A DNA stretch of 64,000 nt from Bacteroidales bacterium. GTDB lineage: Bacteria > Bacteroidota > Bacteroidia > Bacteroidales > UBA1715. The stretch covers positions 1 to 64,000 of the forward strand of contig JADKDL010000019.1 in the NCBI GenBank assembly GCA_016714605.1. The letters are read 5' to 3'. The first letter of the stretch is position 1; each line of letters starts with the position of its first letter. The translations under genes and the position numbers were made by a program. This document shows, one piece after another, positions 42,530 through 53,949 of this stretch. A model generated the notes under the pieces. The model searched no databases, was not told the DNA's origin, and was given only the letters and a program-made list of their open reading frames with translations.

Positions 42530-45387
42530 ATGAATAACCTATATAAAATTAGATATGTAATTCTTTTAGTGTTGATAGCAATACTCTGCCAAACACCACT
42601 ATTTGCTCAAACCATGGCCAGCAATCCAGTTTTATGGCTTGATGCACCTGATCCAAGTATTATAAGAGTTGGAAATAATTATTATATGGTAAGTACTACC
42701 ATGTATTTCAATCCGGGTGTACCTATTATGAAATCTACAGATCTTGTTACATGGACTACCGTTAGCTATGTGTATGATATTTTATCGAACCAAGATGAAA
42801 CAAATATGTTGAATGGAAAAAGCATGTATGGTAAGGGTTCGTGGGCGGCTAGTTTACGTTATGCAAACGGATATTATTATGTTTACTTTTTTTTTCTTAT
42901 ACGACCAATAAAACACATATTTACAGAACTACCGATATAGAAAACGGACCATGGACTTCACATTCCATAAGCAGAAATATGCACGATATATCGGTTTTAT
43001 TTGATGATGACGGTAAAACTTATGCTTTTTATGGAGGAACAGATATTCGCATAACAGAATTAAATTCTGATGGTTTGTCAGTAAAAACAGGTGGTATAGA
43101 TAAGGTATTAATTTCAAATGCCGGTTCGGTAGCAGGTACAAGTTTTATTGTTAATTCCGAAGGTTCTCATATACATAAAGTAAATGGTATGTATTATTTA
43201 TTTCTTATTACGTGGCCAAATGGTTCGGGAAGGACAGAAATAGTATATCGTTCAAGCAGTATCAATGGGCCATGGGAAGGTAAAGTAATACTTAACAATA
43301 ATGGTGTGGCCCAAGGAGGTATCGTTTCCACGCCATCGGGCAAGTGGTATGGATTGTTGTTTAGAGACAATGGCGCTGTGGGGCGTATTCCATATTTAAC
43401 GCAAGTAACATGGACTAATAACTGGCCTACGATGACAGCTCCAGCTAAATTAGATATTCCTGAAAGTACAATTGGTCTTACCGGAATAGTTTCTTCCGAT
43501 GATTTTAATTATTCTGCTCCAGTGAAAATCAGTCCTATATGGCAATGGAATCACAATCCGCAAGCCGCTTCTTGGTCTATGACCGCACGATCGGGGTATT
43601 TTAGAATTACAACAAGTCGTGTAGATGCCAATATATACTCAGCACGAAATACACTCACACAACGAACCTTCGGACCTACTAGTACAGGAGTTATTGCTTT
43701 AGATGTAAGCAATATGAAAGACGGAGACTATGCAGGAATATCTGCTTATCAAGATAGATATGGATTTGTAGGTGTAAAAATGACCGGAACAACCAAATCT
43801 ATAGTCATGGTAAACGGAAGTTCGGGTACAGCTACAGAAGTTGCTACCGCCGCACTAAACCAAAACACAGTATATTTGAGAGTTGATTGTAATTTTCAAA
43901 GCCAAACAGATAAAGCAACTTTCTATTACAGCACCAATGGCACTAATTGGACTGCAATTGGCAATACGCTTCAAATGTCTTTTCAACTTACACACTTTAC
44001 AGGATATAGATTTGCTTTATTTAATTTTGCTACAAAAACGGCAGGTGGATATGTAGATTTCGATTATTTCAAAATAGGAAGTTCTATAAATAATCTATTC
44101 CCTTTTCCTGTAACTTCTAAACTGATGGTTTCTCTCACAGCACCATTAAACAATGCTGCATTTACAGCTCCCGCATCTGTTACTATCAATGCAACGGCAA
44201 CAGTTTCAACTGGTACAATATCAAAAGTTGAATTTTACAATGGCACTACTAAACTTGGTGAAGATGCTACTTCTCCGTATTCATATACTTGGACTAGCGT
44301 TGCTGCAGGCACATATACTATTACTGCTGTAGCTACCGATGATGCTTCTAATAAAACAACATCGACAGCAGTTACCGTAAAAGTAAACGTACCGCAGGGT
44401 GCATATAACGGGACTATTCATACAATACCGGGAAAAATTGAATTTGAACATTACGATGTTGGTGGAAATGGCGTAGCATATCTCGACAATGAAGCAACAA
44501 ACACTGGAGGCGCAGCTTTCCGTATGGATGAAGATGTGGATATTGAAACCTGTACCGATGCAGGTACTGGTTATAATATTGGCTATGCAACCATTGGTGA
44601 ATGGTTGGAATATACGGTTGATGTTAAGACTGCCGGAAAATATGAACTTACGTTGAGAGCTGCTTGTAATGGCGATGGGCGTACTATTTCTCTCTCTTCT
44701 GATGGAACGACCATCGCTAATAATATTGCAATACCAAACACAACAGGCTGGCAAATATGGCAAGACGTAAAAACCGAAGTTTCTCTTCCTGCTGGCAAAC
44801 AGGTACTTCGTTTTACTATTGGTGCTTCCGATTATATAAACCTTAACTATATGAGCTTTGCTCCTACTTCGGTACCACCAACAGTAGAAATATCAAGCCC
44901 TGTTGCCGGAAGTCAATTTAATACATCTCAGATAGTACCAATTCTTGCTACAGCTTCAAGTTCAACCGGAACTATTGCAAGTGTAAAATTCTATGCTGGA
45001 ACTACACTTCTAGCTACCGATAATTCGGCTCCTTTCTCGTTAGATTGGTCGGGTATGCAGGTTGGCTCTTATGATCTGATTGCTATTGCTACCGATAATG
45101 CTGGCATAACTGCATCTGACACGGTAAGTATTAAGATAATTGCTGCTCCTATAACTATTTCTCTAAAAAAAGGGTGGAATTTTATTGGCTATCCTTATGA
45201 ATTGAGTGCTGATGTATCTATTGCTCTTGCAAGTATTTGGGACTATGTTCTCGTGGTTAAAGATATGGACAAATTCTACTATAAGTCTCAACCCATGTAT
45301 CTGAACGGACTGACGCAACTTTCTTGGGGATGTGGTTATCTTGTTTCTGTAAACCAAAACTGCGAGTTAATTTGGAATGTAAAATAA
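42530..45387 (+). CDS. GH43 multi-domain xylosidase/arabinofuranosidase (frameshift at T9 run)
   Basis: The two open parts (42530-42940 and 42979-45387) are one gene broken at nine Ts (42887-42895); the other frame restores FSYTTNKTHIYRTTDIENGP between them. Signal peptide ending FAQ; five-bladed GH43 domain with the base Asp in WLDAPDPSIIRVGNNYYMV, FDDDGKTYAFYGG and the acid Glu in NSEGSHIHKVNG; beta-xylosidase C-terminal beta-sandwich; Ig-like (Big_7-type; SLTAPLNNAAFTAPASVTIN); CBM6 (GKIEFEHYDVGGNGVAYLDN ... GWQIWQDVKTEVSLPAGKQV); a second Ig-like; and the shared C-terminal module (ISLKKGWNFIGYP ... GCGYLVSV). Likely xylan side-chain or backbone removal. Confidence 0.88.
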
Positions 45388-45439
45388 TAAATCAAATCAT
45401 AAATCAACAAAGTAAAATTAATAACTAAATATTTCTATT

Positions 45440-48075
45440 ATGAAAAAACTATCAATACTTCTGTTTTTTGTATTCTTGGCAGGAATTACAAATTTCACCT
45501 ATGCCGACTATCCAATTGTTGGGTATAGTTATTTGGCCGATCCTGGAGCAATGTGGTATAATGGGCGTTTATATGTCTATTGTTCAAACGATAACGAAAA
45601 TCCGATAGGTGGAGCTTCTTATAAAATGAGTTCTATTGTTTGTGTTTCAAGTAGTGACCTTAAAAACTGGACAGACCATGGTATTGTGTTCAATGTTCCT
45701 GAGCAGACATCTTGGACTAGCTTAAGTTGGGCTCCATCGCCGGTAGTTAAAAATGGCAAAGTTTATCTTTACTATGGAAATGGAGGAAGTGCGATTGCTG
45801 TAGCTGTAGCTGATAATCCACTTGGACCATTCACAGATCCGCTAAAAAAAGCTCTCGCAAATGGTAGTACACCGGGCGTTCAACCTTTTGATGGTTGGTT
45901 ATTTGACCCTATGACATTTGTAGATGATGACGGTAAGGCATATATGTATTTTGGTGGAAATGGTGACAATAACATGCGTGTTGCAACTCTGAACGATGAT
46001 ATGATAAGCATTAATGGAAGTGTAGGTAAGATTACTGTCACTAATCTATTTGAAGCCGCATGGATGCATAAATACAATGGAAAATATTATTTATCATATT
46101 CTACCAACCCGAGTAATGGAATGAGAATAGATTATATGATAAGTAGTAACCCAACAACTGGATTTACCTACGGAGGAGTAATATCAGATCAACCACCTAT
46201 TAACAACAATAACAATCACCAGGCGATAGTTAATATTAATGGCCAATGGTATCAAGTTTATCATAACCGAATTGTTGCAAGAGATAACCTAGGAACTGCA
46301 GAGATGCCGTATCACAGAAATCTTGCTATAGACGCATTCTCACATAACACAAACGGAACAATTAATAAGATGGTAAACACCGTTGATGGGGTGAAACAAC
46401 TAAAATATCTTGACCCATACATTCGTCAAGAGGGAGAAACAATGAGCGACCAAAAGGGCATAAACACTGAAGTTTGTAGCGCTGGAGGTATGGATCTTGC
46501 TTTTATTGACAATGGAGATTGGACAATGGTTGAAGGTGTAGATTTTGGTACTGCCGGAGCTAATAGTTTTTCTGCTAGAGTTGCGAGTAGTAAAACCGGA
46601 GGTACTATTGAAGTAAGACTTGGTAGCACTACAGGAACTCTTGCAGGTACTGTAACCGTACCTAATACAGGAGGACTTCAAACTTGGCAAACTGTTACCA
46701 TTAGCACAACCAAAATTTCAGGGGTACAAAAAGTTTATTTCGTATTTAAAGGAAGCTCTACAAGTTTATTTAATTTAGACTATTGGAAGTTTGCTTCTGC
46801 AGGTCCGGTAGTTTCGTTGACAGCTCCAACAGCAACTTCTAGTTTTACAGCTCCTGCATCGGTTACAATATCGGCAACCGCTACAGTTACTACTGGTACT
46901 ATATCTAAAGTTGAATTCTTCAACGGCACTACTAAACTTGGCGAAGCTGCTACTTCTCCATATTCATATACTTGGACTAATGTAGCTGCGGGAACATATA
47001 TAATTACTGCTAAAGCTACCGATAATACTGGTGCTACTTCTTCATCAGAAGCGGTGACTATAAAAGTGAACATTCCGCAAGGTCCATACGGTGGAACTCC
47101 ACACGCTATACCTGGCAAAATTGAACTTGAACACTTTGACGTAGGTGGCAATGGTGTTGCATATTTAGATAGTACTCTTGGTTCGCAAGTTGACCCTCGA
47201 CCTGATTTCCGTACCGACGAAGATGTGGACTTAGAAACTTGTACCGACGTAGGTACCGGTTACAATTTAGGTTGGACTAACGCCGGAGAATGGTTGGAAT
47301 ACACAGCAAATGTGGCTACAGCAGGAAAATACACTCTTACTTTCAGAGCTGCTTGCAATGGAGCCGATCGTACTGTCTCACTTGCTACAAATGGAACAAC
47401 AATAGCTAATAATATCGCTATTCCAAATACAACCGGTTGGCAGATTTGGCAAGATGTAAAAACCGAAGTTACCCTCGCTGCCGGAATACAAGTTCTTAGA
47501 CTTACTATTGGTGCTACCAATTATGTGAATCTTAATTATATGAGCTTTGCTCCTTCTTCGGTACCGCCTACCGTAAAAATTACAAGTCCTGTTACCGGAA
47601 GTCAATTTAATACTTTACAGACTATACCTTTTACGGCTACAGCATCGAGCACTACAGGAACTATTGCAAATGTGAAATTCTATTCAGGAACTACCTTACT
47701 TTCTACTGATGAAACCGCACCTTACTCTTTCGACTGGAAAGGTATGGCAGTAGGCGAATATGAAATTACAGCAACAGCAACCGACAATGCCGGTATAACT
47801 TCATCTGATAAAGTAACAATAACTGTTAGCGCTGCTCCTATTACTATTCCGCTAAGCTGGTTGGAACTTAATAGGTTGCCCTATAGACGGAAGTACAGAT
47901 ATTGCAAAAGCCTTATCAAGTATCTGGGATAAAGTTGAGATTGTTAAAAATAACGATGGCTTTTATAATAAACTGCAATCTGGTTTTCTTAACAGCTTAA
48001 CCAAACTTGACTGGAGTGGCGGTTATCTGGTTAAGGTTTCCAGCCAATTGCGAGTTGGATTGGATTGTGAGATAA
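45440..48075 (+). CDS. GH43 multi-domain enzyme (frameshifts in C-terminal module)
   Basis: Second GH43, 52 bases downstream of the first and probably co-transcribed. Signal peptide, then a GH43 domain with Asp in GYSYLADPGAMWYNGRLYVY, SWAPSPVVKNGKVYLYYG, FDPMTFVDDDGKAYMYFGG and Glu in FEAAWMHKYNGKYYLSYS (arabinofuranosidase/xylanase-type), two CBM6 domains separated by an Ig-like domain, and a second Ig-like. The ORF ends at 47932, but from about 47860 another frame reads the shared module (GWNLIGCPIDGSTDIAKALS, then NSLTKLDWSGGYLVKVSS), with a second shift near 48045 restoring an ending at 48075. Paralogue of the preceding gene in its CBM6/Ig part. Confidence 0.88.
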
Positions 48076-48105
48076 ACTATTGAAATAGTTAATTGTTAAA
48101 AAAAG

Positions 48106-48407
48106 AGGCTGTCTAAAAAGTAAAGACAGCTTCTTTTTTTTTGGATTAAAATTTACATATGTTATTGAATTTCTTTATATTAGAGCCATTAATTATGATT
48201 TATGGCAAAAGTTGTAATTAAAGGATACTGTATAAAAAAGTGTGTAAAGTTCAAATTTTTCCTATCTTAAGATTGCGAAAAACAAAACAAGAACGCGTTT
48301 ACAGTTAAAAAGAAATAAAATTATCTAATCTTTTTTAAAGGAAAGCAAATGGAGATTAACTTACAGGTTGTTGCTTAAATAAATGGGGCTGACTTTTTAG
48401 ACAGCCC
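48106..48407. mobile_element. Small element with IS-like terminal inverted repeats
   Basis: GGCTGTCTAAAAAGT (48108-48122) and its inverted copy ACTTTTTAGACAGCC (48392-48406) bound about 300 bp. This terminus resembles those of IS1182-like elements. The inside has short coding-like runs but no transposase, so it is an internally deleted copy or MITE. The left end also acts as the terminator hairpin of the GH43 gene (AAGCTGTC-type stem then T-run). Confidence 0.6.
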
Positions 48408-48451
48408 CATTTGAAATGTAATAGCAATATCTTCAGGTTTCTTTTATTACA

Positions 48452-50724
48452 CTATTCAATAAAGACTTCTGTTGTAAAGATGGTATGTTTATTATCTAAT
48501 ATTTGCAAAAGATACATTCCACTTTCAAAACTATCAACACTTATTTCATCTTCATTTTCCTTTACCAGAACACACGTCCCATTTAACGTAAGCAGTCTTA
48601 CTGTATATGTCTGTACACTATCTGGAACAATAATATGTAGTGTTTCTTTTACAGGGTTTGGATAAACAAAGGTGGATTTATCCCCTTTTGTTTGAGTGCT
48701 GGGAAGCATTTCAATAGCTGTTGGCTTTTCTGTTTCCAGTTGCGAATAATACATTATCCTTTCAGAATAAACTGTCCATTCATCATTTTCGTAATAGTAT
48801 TTAAGATATGAAGAAAATCGATCATGTGAATCTTTGGGTGTACCTGCACTTAAGGGGATATCATAAATTTTACCGTCCATTATCGAAACATCAGGTATTA
48901 TCAATTTATCTTCACTTACCGTATAGGGATAAGAAAATTCCATCTTACGGGATACTCCTCTGTAAATATCTGTTCTGTAATTGTTTTTATCTATTTTCAA
49001 ATTATAAAGATTGCATCTTATCAAGTCATTATTAGAGTTATATTCATAAGAGAAATTCTCTTCAATACGGCTAGAATCTGCCAAGTTATATCCTATTGCT
49101 TTATATGAATTGGTACTATTTATGAATTCTCTTATTTCCATTCTTACCCAAGTATTTCCAATACTATCCCATAGTGAGTTGATGAATATTGTGTCTGTAC
49201 CATTTTCGTTATAAAATGTTGAATATAATGTACCCCAATCACTATTAACGTTCCACCAATAATTGTGTACTTCTAATAATTGGTTTGTTGCTGAATAGAC
49301 ATTTTCAAGTTCTCTTATTGTATGCCATTGCAACGTTTCTTCATTCCAATAATTTTCAACTGATTGCACAAGCTTCCCTTCAATATTATATGTTTTTTCC
49401 GTAAATCGTATTTTCTTCCATACTTCAGATTCTTCACTCCATTCATATTCATCTATTTGTGATAAATTTCCCTGAAGATTGTATGTTTTTCTTGTATAAT
49501 TGTTTTTATTCCATATACTTAATACATTATCCCACAAATATCGTTCGTATAAAGTGTCATGTTCATTTTCATCATAACAAGTTCTTTCTTTATCAATGAC
49601 ATTCCCATTTGAAATATGTGTTTCAAGTTTTGATGCCAATAGATTCTGATTTTCAAGCTGATAATCATAAGAATATACAGTTTCAGAAGTAGAACTACAT
49701 GTATTTGCATTACAATCATGATTTATTATTTCAAGAGAATCTTTTCCATCTATATCATAAAATGTTTGGGTTTCTCTAACCAAATTCCAAGTACTGGCAC
49801 CTCTTCTTCTAGAAAATTCTTGTATTTGAACTAGGTTAAAATTATTGTCATAGTTATAAATGGTCTTATAGTTATATACATAGCTTACATTGTAAGCAGG
49901 ATAAGACGATCTAATTACTTCCCTATACATCAGGTTCCCATTATCATCAAAATACATTGAATCTTTTTCGGTACATTCGAAAGAATCGTATTGAGAATTA
50001 TAATAATAAGCATAATGAATTTTATTACCCATTTCATCGAACAATTGTTCTTCTCTTAGAATACACCTTAACGTATCGGAAATAATATTATACGACTCAC
50101 TTAGAAGCAGTTCTTTCTTATTGTTATATTGGTATGTGTGTAAATATTCCAATATGAATGAATCGTTGTACCAACTATGCGTCTCCTTTCGTGTGCATAA
50201 ATCATTCTCGTAACGAAAAATATACTTATAAGTGATTATATCATTTTGCAAATGAACTTCCAGAGTATCTCTACCTTTTTCATCGCACCAGAACTCTCTT
50301 GTTTTCAACCACTTTGTAGTTGTAGTATCCCATGTAGAATAAATTTTTTGCTTTAATATATCCGCAGCGTCAAACAAAAAATTAGTTTTGCTTTTTTCTA
50401 ACCATATAGAATCATCATTGTCCCATGAAAATATAGTTTGTTGTGTCACATTTCCTTCTTCATTGTATGATAAATCCGTTTTCCCATATTTCACCCAATC
50501 AAGCGAGGTGCTATTCCAATTATATTCTATACTGAATGCTAACTGATTGAACTCATCATATACAAAATACATCTTTTGACTATTTTGACCATTAGATTTG
50601 TTAATGAGACTATCTAGATATTGAAATTTTGATTTGTCTTTTTTTTGGTGCCAGTTCCAAAGACATTTGTTGTGAAGCACAAAATAAATGTGACAATAAT
50701 AAGTGGCAGATAACTCTTTCTCAT
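48452..50724 (-). CDS. T9SS-exported repeat protein (frameshift near start)
   Basis: The ORF is open to 50680, but a proper signal peptide MRKSYLPLIIVTFILCFTTN starts at 50724 in another frame, joined by an A8 run (50639-50646 as T8 on the plus strand). About 750 residues. The body (residues 25-660) is a series of ~40-residue units with repeated Trp and Tyr: W...SK..Y.YD..G, TIYNYDNNFNLVQIQEFSRR, similar in look to YD/RHS repeats. A type A T9SS sorting domain starts FVYPNPVKETLHIIVPDS. It is probably surface-anchored; no toxin tip is present. Confidence 0.75.
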
Positions 50725-50946
50725 TTTTAAAGATTTAAGGTTTAATGTACTATTTCATATTTAATACTAAGACAATTATACTTTAAGATTACACTCATTT
50801 TTGTTTTATATTTTAAAGATAAATCGACTTATTATTTATTTTCAAAGATTTATCAGATATTTGAGTGTTTTAATCTTTTACAATTGTCTTACAAAAGAGA
50901 AAAGAGTATTACTCTTTATTAAATATACTAAATTGTATCATTACAA

Positions 50947-51546
50947 ATGACAGACGATTATTATAGAGAAGGTCTAAAAAAAGAATGTCAAAAGGTTTTC
51001 GAAGAACTGTTTCATTTCTTTTATGCTGATTTGTGTGCCTATGCAATGCGTTTTCTTCCCGATGAAGAAGATGCAAAGGAAATTGTACAAGGTTGTTTTG
51101 TGAAAATATGGGAAAACAGAATGAATGCCGACAAAATTAATTCATTTCGATTCTATTTATATAAGTCTGTATATAATTGCATTTTAAATTACTTCAAACA
51201 CAAAGAGCATCAAAACAAATATGCATCTCATGAGACATATTTATTAAAACAGTCCTATGCCATAAATTTTGAGGACACATATTGCAGTGAGATTCATGAT
51301 AAAATACGCTTAGAAATTGAAAAACTTCCACCCAAAAATAAAGATATTTTTAAACTACGATATTTCGATGGATACAACACAAAAGAGGTAAGCAAGATTC
51401 TTGGTATAACTCCCCGCTCGGTGGAAGCATACATAAGTCGTTCAATAAAAATGCTGAAAAATAAGTTTAATACAGTTGAAGCATTAACAAATATTTTTTT
51501 ATGTCTCTGTATGGCAACTCATTATTACTACATGCTGAATTATTGA
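50947..51546 (+). CDS. ECF (sigma-70 family) sigma factor
   Basis: A 199-residue protein. Region 2 (FHFFYADLCAYAMRFLPDEE, AKEIVQGCFVKIWENR, about 22-58) and region 4 (LPPKNKDIFKLRYFDGYNTK, VSKILGITPRSVEAYISRSI, about 130-180). This is the Bacteroidota FecI-like type that usually works with a FecR-like anti-sigma and an outer-membrane transducer. The anti-sigma gene begins 5 bases after the stop. Confidence 0.9.
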   Translation: MTDDYYREGLKKECQKVFEELFHFFYADLCAYAMRFLPDEEDAKEIVQGCFVKIWENRMNADKINSFRFYLYKSVYNCILNYFKHKEHQNKYASHETYLLKQSYAINFEDTYCSEIHDKIRLEIEKLPPKNKDIFKLRYFDGYNTKEVSKILGITPRSVEAYISRSIKMLKNKFNTVEALTNIFLCLCMATHYYYMLNY

Positions 51547-51551
51547 TAATT

Positions 51552-52553
51552 ATGGATATGGAAATTGAATATATAGATTTATTAATTCTGCGTTACACAG
51601 AAAATTTGTCCACAGCTAGTGAGGTCGAACAGCTCTTGAAATGGACATATGCATTGCCGAATCATGAATATTTCGTAAAACAAAGCAATATATACTATAA
51701 TACGATTGAATGAAAACATTTCTCGTCTGAAGAGGGGTTTGAAGCACTCACAAATAAAATAAATCTCAATTCTGCTAATTTTCAGAAAAAAGCCCACATT
51801 GCTATGGCAAACAAGCTATCAATGCAGAAAAATACAGATTTAAAGCAAAAGATACATTTAGATTCTTCACCTAAAATAAATGAGAATAGCATCACTCCAT
51901 TCTCTAAGTTTGTAAAAGTCCTTACAAAGAAACGAGTGGCCAGCTTTATTATTCCAGTTCTATTATTATCTGTAAGTATAGCCGTTGCAGGTGCAACACT
52001 ATCTTATGTATTTGATCTAAATGATATTTTTAACAATGACGCTGATGCAAACAGTACAAAGAAACAAGTACATAAGCTACATGATAATGTTATTCAACCC
52101 ATAGTTGCAATAAAGGATAGTGTTGTAAAAATAGATTTGGAAATGGAATCGAATTACATTGAGTATACTGAAACAAAAAATGCTAAAGAATTGAGTATTA
52201 TCAAACATAAACAGCTTAAGGATGACGATGTAAAAAAAGACAATCACAAGATTACAGCATCTGCTAATACGCCTAATACTATAGAGAATACAGGTCAAAA
52301 TAAGACCTCTCCATTAATCTCAAAACAACTTCAATTCTCCAATACACCACTGAGCCAGGTCGTTCTTGATATAAAAAGGGTTTATGGAAAAGAAATTAGA
52401 TTTAAAAACAAACATTTGGAAAATTGCTTGCTAAATGCAGATATTAATGAATTAGATTTTGAGGATGTTTTGACTATGTTTACTACGGTATATGATCTTG
52501 ACTATTACGAACAAGACGGAATGTTTTATTTAGACGGAGAAGCTTGCAATTGA
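51552..52553 (+). CDS. FecR-like anti-sigma factor with in-frame TGA
   Basis: Start at 51552 (MDMEIEYIDLLILRYTENLS), the typical N-terminal anti-sigma domain. Codon 54 (51711-51713) is TGA; translation in the same frame continues without shift as KHFSSEEGFEALTNKINLNS through a TM helix (RVASFIIPVLLLSVSIAVAG) to a C-terminal DUF4974/STN-like domain (LQFSNTPLSQVVLDIKRVYG) ending at 52553. A single TGG-to-TGA change would explain this. If real, it splits the anti-sigma domain from its periplasmic part and may free the sigma factor. Confidence 0.75.
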
Positions 52554-53857
52554 AAAAAACAGCATTTTTAATCATAATACTGTCTCTGTTTTTGTTCAAT
52601 AATCAGATATTTGGACAAGACCTACAGAATCAAAAAATAACATTTAAGGTAGATAGTGTTTCGTTGGAACATGCTTTATTTCTGCTTGGAAAGCGTGTTA
52701 ACGCAGGCATTCAGTATAACAGTAACATTTTAAATAGAGATCGTATTATATCTGTCGATTTTAAAAACACAGCCCTCCTTAGTATTCTTCAATACTGCAT
52801 AAATGCAGACAATAGTGAAAATACACGGGATTCAATAATAGTACGTTTTTCCGACAACCAAATTTTCCTTAATAGAATACAAACACAGGATGAGATCACT
52901 TTAGATTATCTACAAACAAACTCCCCTCCTCGTATTGAAGAACAAAATCTAAAATTAACCGAAGACACTTTACTTATAAATTCAAAAAGAATGCTTCGTA
53001 CTTTAACCGATCAGGAAAATTCTTCTCAAAATAATAAGAATGGAAACATGATAGTGTTTGATACTATAAAGAAGTCCACTACAGTTGTAGACACAATTCA
53101 CTTAAGGAAAACTATAATAATAACCGATACTATTTATAAAACAATCACAAAAAATCTAAAAGCTCATTCTATTTTCTCTGTAAACAAGTTTATGCCATTT
53201 ATTGGAGTAAATTATCAAAAAGACGAATTTGGAAATAGAGAAAGATCAAAGCAGTACGAGAATGCTCGTTTATCTTACAAAACACTCAGTAATTTCAATT
53301 TCAATTTCAATGTAGGTGTAGCAAGTAAAAAAACAAGGTGGAGTACCGGTATTGGCATTCATATAAATAACCATAATTATTCTTATTCACTTATAGAAGA
53401 GGGTTACGAGAAAAAAATTAATAGAACACGTTTTGATACCATCATACATACAACATTAACAACCAATGATGTTGTGTTGCAAAAGACAGATACCGTTACT
53501 ATTTACAAGACTGATACTATTTTAAGTTATCGGGCAGATACTCTAGAATTTGGTAGCTCCATATGTGCAACATATTTTAAAATACCTCTTAGTGTTGAAT
53601 ATGAACATAATATAAATAAAATGATGAGTGCTCTAGTAGGTTTTGGGTTCGTAACAAACATTCTATTAAACGTTAAAGGAGATCTTTTAAATTATGACTA
53701 TATGAAAATATCAAATGCTGAAAATGTTTATTATCCTATTTACAGTACCTGCAATGTGAATGTTGGCCTTGGATATAATATACATTCATTCTCTATTTAT
53801 GTAAAATCATCATTGTCATATAGTGTAAATTATCGTTTTCAGGGTGCTAATGCTTGA
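52544..53857 (+). CDS. Secreted STN-domain protein with small beta-barrel
   Basis: A 437-residue protein that overlaps the anti-sigma gene by 10 bases. Signal peptide to about 25 (FNNQIFGQ), an STN (secretin/TonB short N-terminal) domain at about 28-105 (ITFKVDSVSLEHALFLLGKR), a Thr/Asp-rich linker, and a C-terminal half rich in alternating strands (FIGVNYQKDEFGNRERSKQY ... NVGLGYNIHSFSIYVKSSLS) that looks like an 8-strand outer-membrane barrel. There is no TonB-dependent receptor, so the STN domain may connect a small barrel to the FecR-like protein (inferred). Confidence 0.7.
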   Translation: MQLKKTAFLIIILSLFLFNNQIFGQDLQNQKITFKVDSVSLEHALFLLGKRVNAGIQYNSNILNRDRIISVDFKNTALLSILQYCINADNSENTRDSIIVRFSDNQIFLNRIQTQDEITLDYLQTNSPPRIEEQNLKLTEDTLLINSKRMLRTLTDQENSSQNNKNGNMIVFDTIKKSTTVVDTIHLRKTIIITDTIYKTITKNLKAHSIFSVNKFMPFIGVNYQKDEFGNRERSKQYENARLSYKTLSNFNFNFNVGVASKKTRWSTGIGIHINNHNYSYSLIEEGYEKKINRTRFDTIIHTTLTTNDVVLQKTDTVTIYKTDTILSYRADTLEFGSSICATYFKIPLSVEYEHNINKMMSALVGFGFVTNILLNVKGDLLNYDYMKISNAENVYYPIYSTCNVNVGLGYNIHSFSIYVKSSLSYSVNYRFQGANA

Positions 53858-53949
53858 ATGCAAACAAATGGACTCTTGGAGCCCTTTTAGGAATACGATA
53901 TTTCATAAAAAAACATAACAAATAATTGAATCTCAATTAATCGATACAT

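Noticed and set aside
42530..42979. Separate small secreted protein upstream of the GH43 gene
   Set aside because: The sequence is the N-terminal blade of the GH43 domain, broken at a T9 run; the alternative frame bridges to the next part.
44281..47605. Minus-strand ORFs across the GH43/CBM6 genes
   Set aside because: They are antisense shadows created by low-stop-density CBM6 and Ig-like repeats; the similar shadows at 57796-58292 arise from the same CBM6 domain.
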